Shown: positions 36,834 through 46,878, counted from the first letter of the stretch. The stretch: 64,000 nt of DNA from an archaeon (GCA_024399275.1 JAKSHS010000004.1:29275-93274), one strand, 5' to 3'. Notes: a model not told the origin generated them from the letters alone. Numbers and translations are program-made.

Positions 36834-37301
36834 ATGACGTTTTGCTTCAAAACTATAGGCATAAAAGGTAACACCTCGTTTGACGATATAATAAACTATT
36901 TTCAATCTTTGGGCGGAGATGTTATTTTAATAAACCCGACATACGTCTGCGGAAAAAACCACTTAATTTCCGCAGTTGAACATGCTAAAAGATCCCTTTT
37001 GAATGGTACCAACAGATCTAATGGGATTTTTACAGAAACTGCAATGTACATTGCAGGTGAAAAACAAATTTCAAAAGCTATAAAAAAGATTAAACCCGAG
37101 AAAAAATGCGGAGAGTATGCTGCGGTCATCATTAATATCGAAGGGGAAGTCGATCTAACCAAAATTAATATGATACGCGATGATTCAATACTAAATGCGA
37201 ATAAAGAAAAGGCAGATACGCTAGGTCTTGATTACTCCTCAAAACTTCCCCTGGAAGACCTAGCACTAGAATCCGTAGCCGTCTTTGACGTATTAAAATA
37301 A
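36834..37301 (+). CDS. cgi121: KEOPS complex subunit Cgi121
   Basis: Subunit of the KEOPS complex that makes t6A37 in ANN-decoding tRNAs; Cgi121 binds the tRNA 3' end. The 155-residue protein shows the family core: VCGKNHLISAVEHAKRS in the first half, FTETAMYIAGEKQISKAI in the middle and a C-terminal LALESVAVFDVLK. No other KEOPS gene lies nearby. A TATA-like AATAAAATAAAG is about 48 bp upstream. Confidence 0.9.
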   Translation: MTFCFKTIGIKGNTSFDDIINYFQSLGGDVILINPTYVCGKNHLISAVEHAKRSLLNGTNRSNGIFTETAMYIAGEKQISKAIKKIKPEKKCGEYAAVIINIEGEVDLTKINMIRDDSILNANKEKADTLGLDYSSKLPLEDLALESVAVFDVLK

Positions 37302-37342
37302 ATTCAGTGAGACGCATTATCCCGATTGCAAATAGCCTTTAA

Positions 37343-37744
37343 TCACACTGGCACAAACTTATATCCGTAGTGAATAACCCCCGACCCACCATTCGAATCT
37401 AACTTGCGTAAAACTGCTCGAACAGGCATTCCAATTTCAACATCTTCAAGATTAACATCTGATACCTGTGAAGCTATCATCAATCCATCTTTCGTCCTAA
37501 TTAGAGCTACAACGTACGGCTTTATACTATTGTTACATTCTGGAGCCTCGTATACAATGGAAAAAGTATAAATCTCTCCTTCTCTGCATACAGAGTAAGG
37601 TACCATTTTCCCAATACTCATTCTCCTGCAACGAGGACATATACTCCTCGATGGAAAATACGCCCTTTCACACACAAGGCACTTCGTACCCCGAAGATTA
37701 TACTTCCCCGGGATTTCCCTCCACTCTTTTGCTGCCGATGACAT
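37343..37744 (-). CDS. DUF35 zinc-ribbon OB-fold protein of the thiolase/HMG-CoA synthase complex
   Basis: A 133-residue protein with a four-cysteine zinc ribbon (CLVC and CPRC) and an OB fold. In archaea DUF35 proteins hold thiolase and HMG-CoA synthase together so that acetoacetyl-CoA passes directly between them. The gene order here fits: HMG-CoA synthase, thiolase, DUF35, with 1-base overlap between the thiolase stop and this ATG (TAATG). Confidence 0.93.
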   Translation of the reverse strand: MSSAAKEWREIPGKYNLRGTKCLVCERAYFPSRSICPRCRRMSIGKMVPYSVCREGEIYTFSIVYEAPECNNSIKPYVVALIRTKDGLMIASQVSDVNLEDVEIGMPVRAVLRKLDSNGGSGVIHYGYKFVPV

Positions 37745-38913
37745 TAAACCGCCTCTAAAATACTAACAGTAACAGCTGAACCGGTTCCACCAACATTTTG
37801 TGCGAGTCCATATTTAGCATCTTTAACTTGTCTCTTATCAGCTCTATATCTAAGCTGATCCGTAATCTCTATAATTTGTGCTATTCCTGTTGCACCTGTT
37901 GGATGGCCTCTCGCCTTTAATCCTCCAGATGTGTTAACAGCAAGCTTTCCCCCACCTACAGCCACCTCACCATTGAGAATTGCCTTTCCTGCAGTACCTT
38001 TTTTAAAAAATCCAAGGTCTTCCATCGCCATTATTCCTGCGGGAGTGTAATTATCGTGAATTTCTGCAACAGATATATCTGATGGCTTTATTTTTGAAAT
38101 TTCATACGCTTTTTGGGCAGCAATTCGAGTTGCTTCAAATGACGTGATTGTACTTCTTTGAAATAATGCCAAAGTGTCGCTAGCTTGTGTCACTGCAGAC
38201 ACTTTTACAAAGGAATCAGTGTGTTTTCTAGCACATTCCAAAGGACAAATAACAACTGCTGCCGCACCATCCGAAATAGGTGCACAATCAAATATTCCGA
38301 GCGGATCTGCCACTTTTGACGAGTGAAGTACAGAGTCTAGCGTTATAGCCTTTCTATACTGTGCATATGGATTTAATACACCATGTATGTGACTGTTCAC
38401 TGAAACAGAGGCAATTTCTTCTCGAGTCGCAATTTTATCATGAATGATCCTTCTAGCAATCATCGCATAAAGAGAAGCAAATGTAATTCCCATAGACGCT
38501 TCCCAATCCGCATCCGATGTCGAATCCAAGACAGAACTTATTAGAGAATCGTCAAGATCTGTCATCTTCTCAGCTCCCGCCGCTACAACATAATCTTGCA
38601 TTCCTGAAGCTACAGCCATAACTCCAGCCCTGAACGCAACTCCTCCAGACGCCTCCCCCGCCTCAACCCTTGTGCTAGGTATGTGATTAGAGGCAAGTCC
38701 AGAATAATCTGCGACAAGAGCATCGATTTGTTGTTGATTTATAAATCTCCCAGCTGACATGTTCCCTATATACATCCCATCAATCTCTCTCCCAGTGAGA
38801 TTGGCATCCTCTATAGCTTTTAATCCCGCCTCAATACCCAGTGCTCTAAATGAGTCATTCCAAAGCTCTCCAAATCTGGTTATTCCAACCCCTATGACCG
38901 CCACCTCCCTCAT
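37744..38913 (-). CDS. Acetoacetyl-CoA thiolase of the archaeal mevalonate complex
   Basis: Condenses two acetyl-CoA to acetoacetyl-CoA, first step of the mevalonate route to archaeal lipids. The 389-residue protein has the thiolase fold with NMSAGRF, the late AEIHDNYTP and the GHPTGATG histidine loop. The nucleophilic cysteine expected in the CASG motif is not there: the sequence reads VEAGEASGG, with Glu87 at the Cys position. The ATG at 38913 gives the usual MREVAVIGVG start; a GTG at 38922 overlaps the HMG-CoA synthase stop by 4 bases. Middle gene of a three-gene operon. Confidence 0.9.
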   Translation of the reverse strand: MREVAVIGVGITRFGELWNDSFRALGIEAGLKAIEDANLTGREIDGMYIGNMSAGRFINQQQIDALVADYSGLASNHIPSTRVEAGEASGGVAFRAGVMAVASGMQDYVVAAGAEKMTDLDDSLISSVLDSTSDADWEASMGITFASLYAMIARRIIHDKIATREEIASVSVNSHIHGVLNPYAQYRKAITLDSVLHSSKVADPLGIFDCAPISDGAAAVVICPLECARKHTDSFVKVSAVTQASDTLALFQRSTITSFEATRIAAQKAYEISKIKPSDISVAEIHDNYTPAGIMAMEDLGFFKKGTAGKAILNGEVAVGGGKLAVNTSGGLKARGHPTGATGIAQIIEITDQLRYRADKRQVKDAKYGLAQNVGGTGSAVTVSILEAV

Positions 38914-38918
38914 ATAAA

Positions 38919-39971
38919 TCACTCTTGCATGACAATTTTCCCCTTATATTTTGCATACGTGGCATAATTGATATAAACAAGATTCTCTAGAATAGTATTC
39001 ATCGTTAGCGCATTTTCCCTCCTGTAACTTTTTATTTCATTTGTAACTGTAATATCAAACGCATCGCTCCCAGCCCCAGAACCATACGACGTTACAAATA
39101 TTCTGTCCCCCGCCTTAGCCACATCTAATATAGCCGAGAGCCCAAGTGGAACTGCACCGCTATATGTATTACCAATATTCGGCGTAAGTAAACCTACTTC
39201 GATTTGTTCCTGTGTAAATCCCAACTGCGTCGCCACTTTTACAGGAAATTTCCCGTTAGGTTGATGAAATATCGCATACTCATAATCATCAGGCCCAGTA
39301 TTTACAGCGTCCATCATCATTTTTGCAGCAGACACAATATGTCTAAAGTAAGCAGGTTCTCCCGTAAATCTCCCCCCATGTTTTGGATATGGCTGACCCT
39401 CCCTTCTCCAAAAGTCTGGCGTATCTGTTGTAAAACTAAGTGTGTCATTTATATTAGCAATAACTTTCTCTGATCCAATAAGATAAGCTGCTCCACCGGC
39501 AGATGCCGAATATTCCAATGCATCACCAGGAGCCCCATGAGACGTGTCGGCCCCGATCGCAATGCCGTACCTTATCATTCCAGAAGAGACCATTCCAATA
39601 CATATTTGCATTGCTGCTGTTCCAGCTTTACACGCAAATTCCAGGTCAGCCGCCATCATCGCTGGTGTTGCTCCAATAGCTTCCGCGACTATTGTAGAAG
39701 TTGGTTTTACAGCATATGGATGTGATTCTGATCCAACATATATTGCACCAATATCTTTTGGATTTACAAAAGGCACTCTTGCAAGCATGTTTCTAGCAGC
39801 TTCCGTTGATATAGTCACCGTATCTTCATCAGGATTAGGCACTGATTTTTGATGAATGTGAAGATTTCTTCCTATTGCCTTGCCATCCACACCCCAGACT
39901 TCCCCAATTTCTTCCGGAAGTATTCTATATCTGGGTACATAAGCTCCATAACTGACTATTCCTACATTCAT
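38919..39971 (-). CDS. Hydroxymethylglutaryl-CoA synthase
   Basis: Makes HMG-CoA from acetoacetyl-CoA and acetyl-CoA. The 350-residue archaeal-type enzyme has the catalytic Cys in [10 protein letters not shown], the catalytic Glu in [12 protein letters not shown] and the His in FHQPNGKFP. First gene of the operon with thiolase and DUF35. A TATA-like TTAAATATT near 40011 leaves a short leader before the ATG. Confidence 0.96.
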   Translation of the reverse strand: MNVGIVSYGAYVPRYRILPEEIGEVWGVDGKAIGRNLHIHQKSVPNPDEDTVTISTEAARNMLARVPFVNPKDIGAIYVGSESHPYAVKPTSTIVAEAIGATPAMMAADLEFACKAGTAAMQICIGMVSSGMIRYGIAIGADTSHGAPGDALEYSASAGGAAYLIGSEKVIANINDTLSFTTDTPDFWRREGQPYPKHGGRFTGEPAYFRHIVSAAKMMMDAVNTGPDDYEYAIFHQPNGKFPVKVATQLGFTQEQIEVGLLTPNIGNTYSGAVPLGLSAILDVAKAGDRIFVTSYGSGAGSDAFDITVTNEIKSYRRENALTMNTILENLVYINYATYAKYKGKIVMQE

Positions 39972-40365
39972 CAGTAGTTTTCCTCGAGTGCCCGGCCTAC
40001 GCTTTCAATATTTAATTTTGTTACTAAAAACACACAATACTTAGCCTGGATCTTGCACTTCCTCATTTTTAATTTTCAAAATCAATGATCATAATCCCCT
40101 TGACCTACAATCACGTCAAAACTTGTTATGTATTACATCTTGAGCAACGAAATCAAAATTTATTTTTCATCAAATTCTTTCTGCACCAAGCGAAATGATC
40201 AGCGTTTCCACGTCCAACAAATAAAAATTGCAAACGTCATCAACTCAACAACGGCCTTCTAACATCAAATATATTTTTAAATCAAGAGTACTTTTATACG
40301 TTTCTCTAGAGCTACTACGAACATAGCAAACATTTTTTTATTAATGATTTATGGTAGGAAACATC
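39972..40365. other. Intergenic region between HMG-CoA synthase and tRNA-Pro
   Basis: About 390 very AT-rich bases. The left end carries the HMG-CoA synthase promoter, and the right end a T-rich element (TTTTTTTATTAA, near 40335) at the distance expected for the tRNA-Pro promoter. Nothing else is recognised. Confidence 0.4.
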
Positions 40366-40438
40366 GGGCCCTTGGGTTAGCTTGGTATACTTGTGCCTTC
40401 GGGAGGCATAGACTTCGGTTCAAATCCGGGAGGGCCCA
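40366..40438 (+). tRNA. tRNA-Pro (anticodon CGG)
   Basis: 73 bases. The acceptor GGGCCCT pairs with AGGGCCC; anticodon stem GTGCC/GGCAT holds loop TTCGGGA with anticodon CGG; T arm TTCGG-TTCAAAT-CCGGG. No intron, CCA not encoded. Confidence 0.92.
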
Positions 40439-40761
40439 CTGCACATTTTACTCAAGACGTGCATCGTGCACCGCTTTTCAATAAAGAAATCGCCTTGATA
40501 TCTTTGGCCTTCCTTTCGATAAATCTTCCAATGAACCCTCAGCAAACAGTTTCTTAAATTTAAACTCACCATGTCGCATTCATCATAGGTATCCCCATTT
40601 TTAGTATGTTCTAAAAACTGTTCCACCCGGACTCGCAACATATTTTATAGAGAGTACAGCAACAGGCACTCCAATAATATTTTCTTGAGTATGCAATAGA
40701 TCCATGCATATGCACTCACAGTGCACAGAAGAGTAATATTTTGGATTAAATTTCACTAGCG
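40439..40761. other. Intergenic region between tRNA-Pro and rnhA
   Basis: About 320 bases. A 73-codon minus-strand frame here runs into the tRNA gene and is rejected. I see no further gene; a weak AT-rich TATA-like stretch precedes rnhA. Confidence 0.35.
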
Positions 40762-41160
40762 ATGATCAAAATTTATTGTGATGGGGGATCTAGAGGTAAT
40801 CCAGGTAAATCCGCCTGTGCTATTGTTATTGTTAGAGACGAGACTATCGTTTTTGAAGAAGCATACTTTATAGGTATATCCACTAACAATTTTGCGGAAT
40901 ATAGAGGATTAATTGCATCCATGAAAAAAGCAATTGAAATGAAAGAAAAAGAAGTTGAATTTATAATGGATTCTCTTCTCGTTATTAAACAAATGAATCG
41001 AGAATATGAAGTAAAGTCTGAAAATCTAAAAAGCCTTAATTTAGAAGCGAACAACCTTTCATCGAAATTTGTAAAGACAAGATTCACACACGTGAGGCGT
41101 ACCGACAAATTTATCTCACGTGCAGACTACCTTCTCAACTGCGAGATGGATCGTCACTGA
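40762..41160 (+). CDS. rnhA: Ribonuclease HI
   Basis: Cleaves the RNA strand of RNA-DNA hybrids. The 132-residue protein has the complete DEDD metal site: Asp7 in YCDGGSRGNPG, Glu46 in FAEYRGL, Asp70 in FIMDSLL and Asp122 in SRADYLL. It is a short archaeal-type RNase HI without the basic protrusion. Its end overlaps convergent hisS by 7 bases. Confidence 0.93.
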   Translation: MIKIYCDGGSRGNPGKSACAIVIVRDETIVFEEAYFIGISTNNFAEYRGLIASMKKAIEMKEKEVEFIMDSLLVIKQMNREYEVKSENLKSLNLEANNLSSKFVKTRFTHVRRTDKFISRADYLLNCEMDRH

Positions 41161-42398
41161 ATCTCTTCGATAAGATTACTAATTTTCACGAGTTTTTGTT
41201 CTCCAGATACCATATTTCGTAACATTACAGAGTCTTGCTGTATCTCTTGTGCTCCCACAATAACAACGTACTCTGCTCCAATTGCGGAAGCATACTTCAT
41301 CGCTTTCGAAACCCTACGCCCCATTATTTCAATATCAGAAACAATATCCGCCGCCCTAAGATTCGCTACAACACGTGACGCGTAGATTTGCATATCTTTA
41401 GACGTTGGAAGAACGTACACTTTGATACTCTCACTCTCACAAACCAAACCCTCTTTTTCTGCAGCTATAATGGCCCTATCAAATCCAACCGCGAATCCGG
41501 TAGAAAATACTCTCTCTCCACCAAATAGTTCGGAAAGTGAGTATGCTCCCCCTCCACATATCTGCTTTTCAGCGCCAAGTGTCGGGGCTTCAACTTCAAA
41601 AACTATTCCTGTATAATAATCGAGCCCCCTGACAACTCCGAGATCAATCACAACATTCCCCACTCCCATTGCCAGCAGTAGATCAAAAACTCTTCTTAGA
41701 TAGTCTCCAGTCTCCCCAGGCACACGTGAAAGTACATCCACACCACCAACTGTTTCCGTGAATTCAAAAATACCACGTATGTTTTCTTCTGATACCCCCA
41801 TTTCCAGAAGTAACAATCTGGCTTCATCATAGAGTTTCTTATCCAATTTTTGAAGAACCCCAACAACGCATTTTTCTGGTACCCCTGCGCTAATTACCTT
41901 TTGTTTAAGGATTCCGATGTGCCCTATCTTAATTATATAATTCTTTAATCCAAACACCTTAATCATAGACGATGCCATAGCAATAATTTCTGCATCCGAT
42001 TCGGCATCAAAATTCCCAATCAGTTCGGCACCAAATTGAAAAAACTCCCTATATCTCCCACTCTGAGGCCTTTCATATCTAAAGCACTGGCCAAAATAAA
42101 ATACCTTGATAGGCTTCGGGTTATTGCTCATTTCATTAACAAACATTCGAATAGTCGGAGCAGTCATTTCTGGCCGAAGTGCAATTTCTCTATTTCCCTT
42201 ATCCTTGAAAACGTAAAGCTCATCAAGTACATTAGGCCCAGACTTAAGAGTAAAAAGCTCTGACTCTTCAAATATTGGCGTTGCAACTTCTCGGAAACCA
42301 AAAGTCTTCGCAACTCTTCTTAGAGCAGCCTCGTAATGCCTTCTTTTCTCCATTTCATCTGGAAGAAAATCTCTTGTTCCACGTGGACGCTGAACCAT
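41154..42398 (-). CDS. hisS: Histidyl-tRNA synthetase
   Basis: Class II synthetase, 414 aa. Visible are the N-terminal RPRGTRDF, ALRPEMT, motif 2 (FRYERPQSGRYREF), GLDYYTGIVFEV and the C-terminal anticodon-binding domain starting near IKVYVLPTS. A TATA box (TTTATAGA, 42419-42426) is about 25 bp from the ATG and GAGGT lies next to the start, so either a leaderless or a short-leader mRNA is possible. Confidence 0.96.
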   Translation of the reverse strand: MVQRPRGTRDFLPDEMEKRRHYEAALRRVAKTFGFREVATPIFEESELFTLKSGPNVLDELYVFKDKGNREIALRPEMTAPTIRMFVNEMSNNPKPIKVFYFGQCFRYERPQSGRYREFFQFGAELIGNFDAESDAEIIAMASSMIKVFGLKNYIIKIGHIGILKQKVISAGVPEKCVVGVLQKLDKKLYDEARLLLLEMGVSEENIRGIFEFTETVGGVDVLSRVPGETGDYLRRVFDLLLAMGVGNVVIDLGVVRGLDYYTGIVFEVEAPTLGAEKQICGGGAYSLSELFGGERVFSTGFAVGFDRAIIAAEKEGLVCESESIKVYVLPTSKDMQIYASRVVANLRAADIVSDIEIMGRRVSKAMKYASAIGAEYVVIVGAQEIQQDSVMLRNMVSGEQKLVKISNLIEEIQ

Positions 42399-42452
42399 AC
42401 CTCAATGATGTAATACCCTCTATAAATGAGTTTAACGAACAAAACAAAATTT

Positions 42453-43559
42453 CTAAAAGCTTTTTCTAACAACTATACAGAGAATATCCTCATCCATAAC
42501 AACGTGTTCTAATCCAACAGTTTGTCCTGGAAACTTGACACTTTTTCCCCAAATCATCGCATATCTAAAATTTGAGCGGAATTGTCTGTGAATCAATTCA
42601 CAAATATCCTCAACAGTATTTCCGCGTTTAACGATCAGTGGAATATCCATATCTGCTTTCTGTCCCTGGGGTTTAAGATAAACACGAATCATATCTATTG
42701 TATCATAGATGCCCTGTTTCAACTCCTCCATTCCAGTCCCATTAGTCGCAGAACATAAAAACTGTCTGTACTCTTTGTTATGCTCTTTAGCTCTTTCAAG
42801 TTCGTCGTAAGTTGCTACATCCACCTTATTGACAGCCATTATCGCCTTTATGTAGACACGATTTCCGGCAAGGACGTCTAACATTTGTTCAACATTTATG
42901 TCTTCACGTACAACAACAGTAGCATTGACATAACCATACGCTGCAGTCATTTCTTTAATTGTTCTCACATCAATCTTTGTCAATTTCAATGTTGGCTTAA
43001 CTTGAATTCCGCCTTGATCACCACTTGTAATTGTAACATCTGGCCTATGTTGATTCAAACGAATTGCAGCATTGTACAATTCGTTGAAAAGAACTGAGAT
43101 ATCTGAATTAAAAACATCCACAACCAGAAGAATAACATCTGCAGATCTAGCAGCTGCAATCACCTCTCTTCCTCTTCCTCTGCCTCCAGATGCTCCCTTT
43201 ATAAGACCTGGCATGTCTAATATCTGAATTTTTGCATGGTTATACTCCATTACCCCTGGAACAACGGTCAGCGTTGTAAAATTATATGCTCCTACTTCTG
43301 AGTTCGCGCCTGTAAGCTGATTAAGAATCGTAGACTTACCTACGCTAGGAAATCCCACAAGGGCCACAGTTGCATTTCCAGCCTTTTTGATATAGAAGCC
43401 CCTAGTACTAGTCTTAACAGATTTTCTTCTCTCATCCTCTGCAGTCAAGCGAGCAATTTTAGCTTTGAGCTTCCCAATATGGCCTTCAGTAGCTTTATTA
43501 TACTTCGTCTTAGAAATTTGCTCCTCTAGCTCCTTAATTTGCTCTTCGATTGTAGCCGT
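42453..43559 (-). CDS. DRG-family GTPase, apparent ACG start codon
   Basis: A translation-associated GTPase of the DRG/Obg group. From 43448 (TTG) the frame lacks the N-terminal helical part, but the same frame continues upstream with 37 residues that match the family start (ATIEEQIKELEEQISK, then YNKATEGHIG). The first ATG-like codon is ACG at 43557-43559, preceded by GGAGGT 5 bases away; an in-frame TAG lies two codons before it. With ACG the length is 368 aa, normal for DRG. The G1 box GFPSVGKST (69-77), DMPGLI, NKVD and a C-terminal TGS domain are present. Confidence 0.88.
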   Translation of the reverse strand, partial: TATIEEQIKELEEQISKTKYNKATEGHIGKLKAKIARLTAEDERRKSVKTSTRGFYIKKAGNATVALVGFPSVGKSTILNQLTGANSEVGAYNFTTLTVVPGVMEYNHAKIQILDMPGLIKGASGGRGRGREVIAAARSADVILLVVDVFNSDISVLFNELYNAAIRLNQHRPDVTITSGDQGGIQVKPTLKLTKIDVRTIKEMTAAYGYVNATVVVREDINVEQMLDVLAGNRVYIKAIMAVNKVDVATYDELERAKEHNKEYRQFLCSATNGTGMEELKQGIYDTIDMIRVYLKPQGQKADMDIPLIVKRGNTVEDICELIHRQFRSNFRYAMIWGKSVKFPGQTVGLEHVVMDEDILCIVVRKSF

Positions 43560-43661
43560 ATCCTACCTCCTCTAAGACAAGTGACGGGGCATGAGTATTT
43601 TTACATTTACCTAAGCAGACAGAAATTAAATACAGGAGTTTAATCCCCGCCCGCGAGAAGT

Positions 43662-44666
43662 ATGGCTGAGGGAACAGAGGTCATGTCGAGGTCTATCGAG
43701 CATAAGACTGCAACACTGGTAGGGCTCACCATCACACTGGCAATCGGTACTTTCCTATATTACATAGGTTTGTTCACATCCTTTTACGGAATGGGTTTTA
43801 TTTTCATAGGAATTGTCCTCCTTGTCATCCCTCGGTCTTTTGGGTGTCACAATTTTAGAATAATGGTTTTGTTTGGGATAGTATTTTTCCTAATTGCAAC
43901 TATCATCGGCGCCTTTGCTGTATCAAAGCCGATGCTCGAAATGGATTGGAATCAACCTAATAACTCAAATATTGCCATACAGGTAGAACGTGATGGGACA
44001 GCGAATCTCTCTATTAATTACAAAAATGTGGCGAATATAGAAGATATCTACGTTGAATTCGAAAAAGTCACGTGGGTTTGCTATAACCAATACCGCGCAT
44101 TCTCAGATGGCAGTCACCAGTATAAGTTAGACTCATCACAAGATTTCTGGGAAGTATCTGACGTCAAAGTATCCACAGATAACGTTTATTTCTACACATT
44201 TTTTACATTCGATGAATTGAATGAAAAAAGATTAATAGAGTCAGGATTCTACTCCCCTTGCGAATCCAATATAGCAATATTAGCACTAGAAACTAACGCG
44301 TACTATGTTGGAATATCTGCTGCAATATTCATGTTCATACTCTTCTTTGTTAGGGAATTTAAGAGAAATCTGGATAAGACGAGAGCAATAATGGAGGCCG
44401 AAGGTCGCCTTTACCCAAAAGGACACGGTTGCTGCAAACATTGTGGAAGTATTGTCCTCCCTGGAGAAATACACTGCAAAAAATGTGGCACGGCTGTTGA
44501 CATACCAAATAAATTTCAAGCAAAGAAGACTGAATTTTTCCAATGCTCCGAATGTAACGCCGAAATTCCGATGAATGCAAGCACATGTCCCACATGTGGT
44601 GTCAGTTTTGATGAAGAAGACGAAATTGTTTTTAGTAGCGAATCCATCATCAGTAGATCGAGTTAA
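43662..44666 (+). CDS. Membrane protein with two C-terminal zinc ribbons
   Basis: A 334-residue protein not recognised as a named family. Three hydrophobic helices lie in the first 90 residues and one at about 205-227. Between them is a ~110-residue probably extracellular domain rich in aromatic residues. The cytosolic C-terminus has two treble-clef type zinc ribbons (CKHCG...CKKCG and CSECN...CPTCG). An AT-rich TATA-like AATTAAATAC is about 33 bp upstream of the ATG. Function unknown. Confidence 0.8.
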   Translation: MAEGTEVMSRSIEHKTATLVGLTITLAIGTFLYYIGLFTSFYGMGFIFIGIVLLVIPRSFGCHNFRIMVLFGIVFFLIATIIGAFAVSKPMLEMDWNQPNNSNIAIQVERDGTANLSINYKNVANIEDIYVEFEKVTWVCYNQYRAFSDGSHQYKLDSSQDFWEVSDVKVSTDNVYFYTFFTFDELNEKRLIESGFYSPCESNIAILALETNAYYVGISAAIFMFILFFVREFKRNLDKTRAIMEAEGRLYPKGHGCCKHCGSIVLPGEIHCKKCGTAVDIPNKFQAKKTEFFQCSECNAEIPMNASTCPTCGVSFDEEDEIVFSSESIISRSS

Positions 44667-44838
44667 AATCGATGTGTTTTAGCCTTTATCAACTCTGATA
44701 TCTCCTCACCGGAATAATCATCAACCATATTTTGTATTTAGGTGTTAACAGAAATATAAGATTGAGATATCAAACTGACCTTCTTTTAAGAAACATCAAA
44801 TTTTATATTTCTAGTATAACTTTAACACCAAAATAGAT

Positions 44839-46878
44839 ATGGATTCTCAGATGTCCACGAGCGGAAATACTCAAACTATGTCAGAGCTTGAGGAATATAA
44901 TGTTCCCACAGCCAGAAAACTAGTCGCCAAGCAACAAGAAATATCTGTCGCCGAATTTTTTGAAAAGAATAAGCACATCCTTGGTTTTGGTTCAAAATCC
45001 AAATCTCTTCTTATGGGCGTTAAAGAAGCTGTAGATAACTCCTTAGACGCTTGTGAAGAGGCTAGAATTCTTCCTGACATTAATGTCAAAATATTGCGCT
45101 TTCCAGATGACGAATACAAAATTTTTATTGAAGATAATGGCCCAGGTATCTCCCATGAGATGATACCAAATGTATTCGGACGTCTTCTTTTTGGATCTAG
45201 ATTCCATTCACTTAGACAATCTAGAGGACAGCAAGGTATCGGTATTTCAGCCACTATCATGTACGGTTTCAATACAACAGGGAAGCCAGCACATATAAGG
45301 TCTAAAATCAAGGGCAAAAATGAAACCGCGTGGGAAATGGACTTGTCTATTAATATAAAAACAAACCGTCCTATTACTTCTAACGATAGATCTTTTATTT
45401 GGAAAAATAAAACACATGGTACCAGCATAGAGTATACCACCAGAGGCAGGTACATAACAGGAAAGCAATCCATTTTTGAGTATCTAAAAAATACTGCAAT
45501 AGTCAACCCTCATGTCAGAATTGTTTTTGTTGACCCTGACGAGAAAATGTATGTCTTTGAAAGAGCAACAAATACGATGCCGATCAAATCAAAAGAAATT
45601 AAACCACATTTATCCGGAATGGAAATTGGTGACATTCTTCGATTAGCACAAAATACGCCACAAAGAAACGTTAAAACATTTCTTTTGAATGACTTCTCAT
45701 CGGTAACGTCAAGATTAGTTAAAGAAATACTTCATAAATCCAACGTTTTGGAGGATAAAAAACCGTTTGAGATCACATATGATGATGCTAAGAACATAAT
45801 CAAAGTAATTGAAACATGTAAAATTTCGCCTCCGCCTGTTAGTTGTCTTTCTCCTATTGGGGACGTATTGATCAAAAGAGGATTGATGAATGTCTTAGAA
45901 GGGATGCGCCCTGAATATTATGCTCCCCCGGTAACAAGATCCCCAAAGTCAATCGGCGGAAATCCATTTATTGTAGAAGTCGGAATTGTTTACGGCGGGG
46001 ACATACCATCAGACGGACCTGTTACCATTCTAAGAATAGCAAATCGTGTCCCACTTTTATTTCAATCTGGGGCGTGTGCAATAACCAAAGCTATCGCCGA
46101 TATAGACTGGAGAAGATATGGTTTAGAGCAAAGAGGTGGCAAAGGCATCCCGTATGGCCCCGCTATTTTTCTAGTTCACATAGCCTCAACTAAAGTTCCA
46201 TTTACATCTGAAGGTAAAGAAGCCGTGGCTGATCTTCCAGAAATCAGCCGCGAAGTTCAGTCGGCACTCAAATTCTGCGCAAGAAGCTTGAGATCTCATT
46301 TAAATAAGGCAGACAAAAAGGAAAAAACATATACAAAATTCAAAATTGTCAGAGAAATCCTTCCAAATATTGCAAGAAAATTGGCAAACCTTCTTGATCG
46401 CCCTATTCCCGATTTAAGTGAGACAATATCAAAAATTATGAATGTAGTATGGATTGAATCCTCAACAAAGACAAATAGCAAAAAAAATAAAGTTATAACT
46501 TATAGCGTGTACAACTACACAGACACTGAAAAAAGTCTGTGCGTGCATACCAAGGTACCTAAAAACTCTGTTAACTCGACTCTTTTTACAAGTCCTCACT
46601 TCACAGAAATGAGCGAGGATGGAAAAATTACCTGGGCTATAAGAAACATTCCGCCGACAAAGTGTGTTGAAATATCTTTTGAGTTGGATGGTAAAATGGC
46701 TAGCGTCTCCTCAGATAATGATGTTTATGTTTCTGGCATTAACTCTCTCATGGTGATAGGTGCCGAGCAACTACCAGGCGATTGGAACATCAAAGAAGCA
46801 CAAATTATCGAAGTGAATTCTAGCTTTAGTAGCCATGCCACTATACAGAGGCAGGTTGAATACTTTGGAAACGAATAA
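44839..46878 (+). CDS. top6B: DNA topoisomerase VI subunit B
   Basis: ATPase subunit of the type IIB topoisomerase that relaxes and decatenates DNA. The 679-residue protein has the GHKL ATP-site motifs EAVDNSLDA, EDNGPGI and GQQGIGISA, then the helix-two-turn-helix and transducer domains (KSIGGNPF, GGKGIPYGP) and a C-terminal Ig-like domain. A TATA-like TTTTATATT lies about 33 bp before the first ATG; other in-frame ATGs follow. It overlaps subunit A. Confidence 0.97.
   Translation: MDSQMSTSGNTQTMSELEEYNVPTARKLVAKQQEISVAEFFEKNKHILGFGSKSKSLLMGVKEAVDNSLDACEEARILPDINVKILRFPDDEYKIFIEDNGPGISHEMIPNVFGRLLFGSRFHSLRQSRGQQGIGISATIMYGFNTTGKPAHIRSKIKGKNETAWEMDLSINIKTNRPITSNDRSFIWKNKTHGTSIEYTTRGRYITGKQSIFEYLKNTAIVNPHVRIVFVDPDEKMYVFERATNTMPIKSKEIKPHLSGMEIGDILRLAQNTPQRNVKTFLLNDFSSVTSRLVKEILHKSNVLEDKKPFEITYDDAKNIIKVIETCKISPPPVSCLSPIGDVLIKRGLMNVLEGMRPEYYAPPVTRSPKSIGGNPFIVEVGIVYGGDIPSDGPVTILRIANRVPLLFQSGACAITKAIADIDWRRYGLEQRGGKGIPYGPAIFLVHIASTKVPFTSEGKEAVADLPEISREVQSALKFCARSLRSHLNKADKKEKTYTKFKIVREILPNIARKLANLLDRPIPDLSETISKIMNVVWIESSTKTNSKKNKVITYSVYNYTDTEKSLCVHTKVPKNSVNSTLFTSPHFTEMSEDGKITWAIRNIPPTKCVEISFELDGKMASVSSDNDVYVSGINSLMVIGAEQLPGDWNIKEAQIIEVNSSFSSHATIQRQVEYFGNE

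Noticed and set aside
40420..40641. 73-codon minus frame next to tRNA-Pro
   Set aside because: It reads through the 3' half of the tRNA gene on the opposite strand and has no supporting signal.
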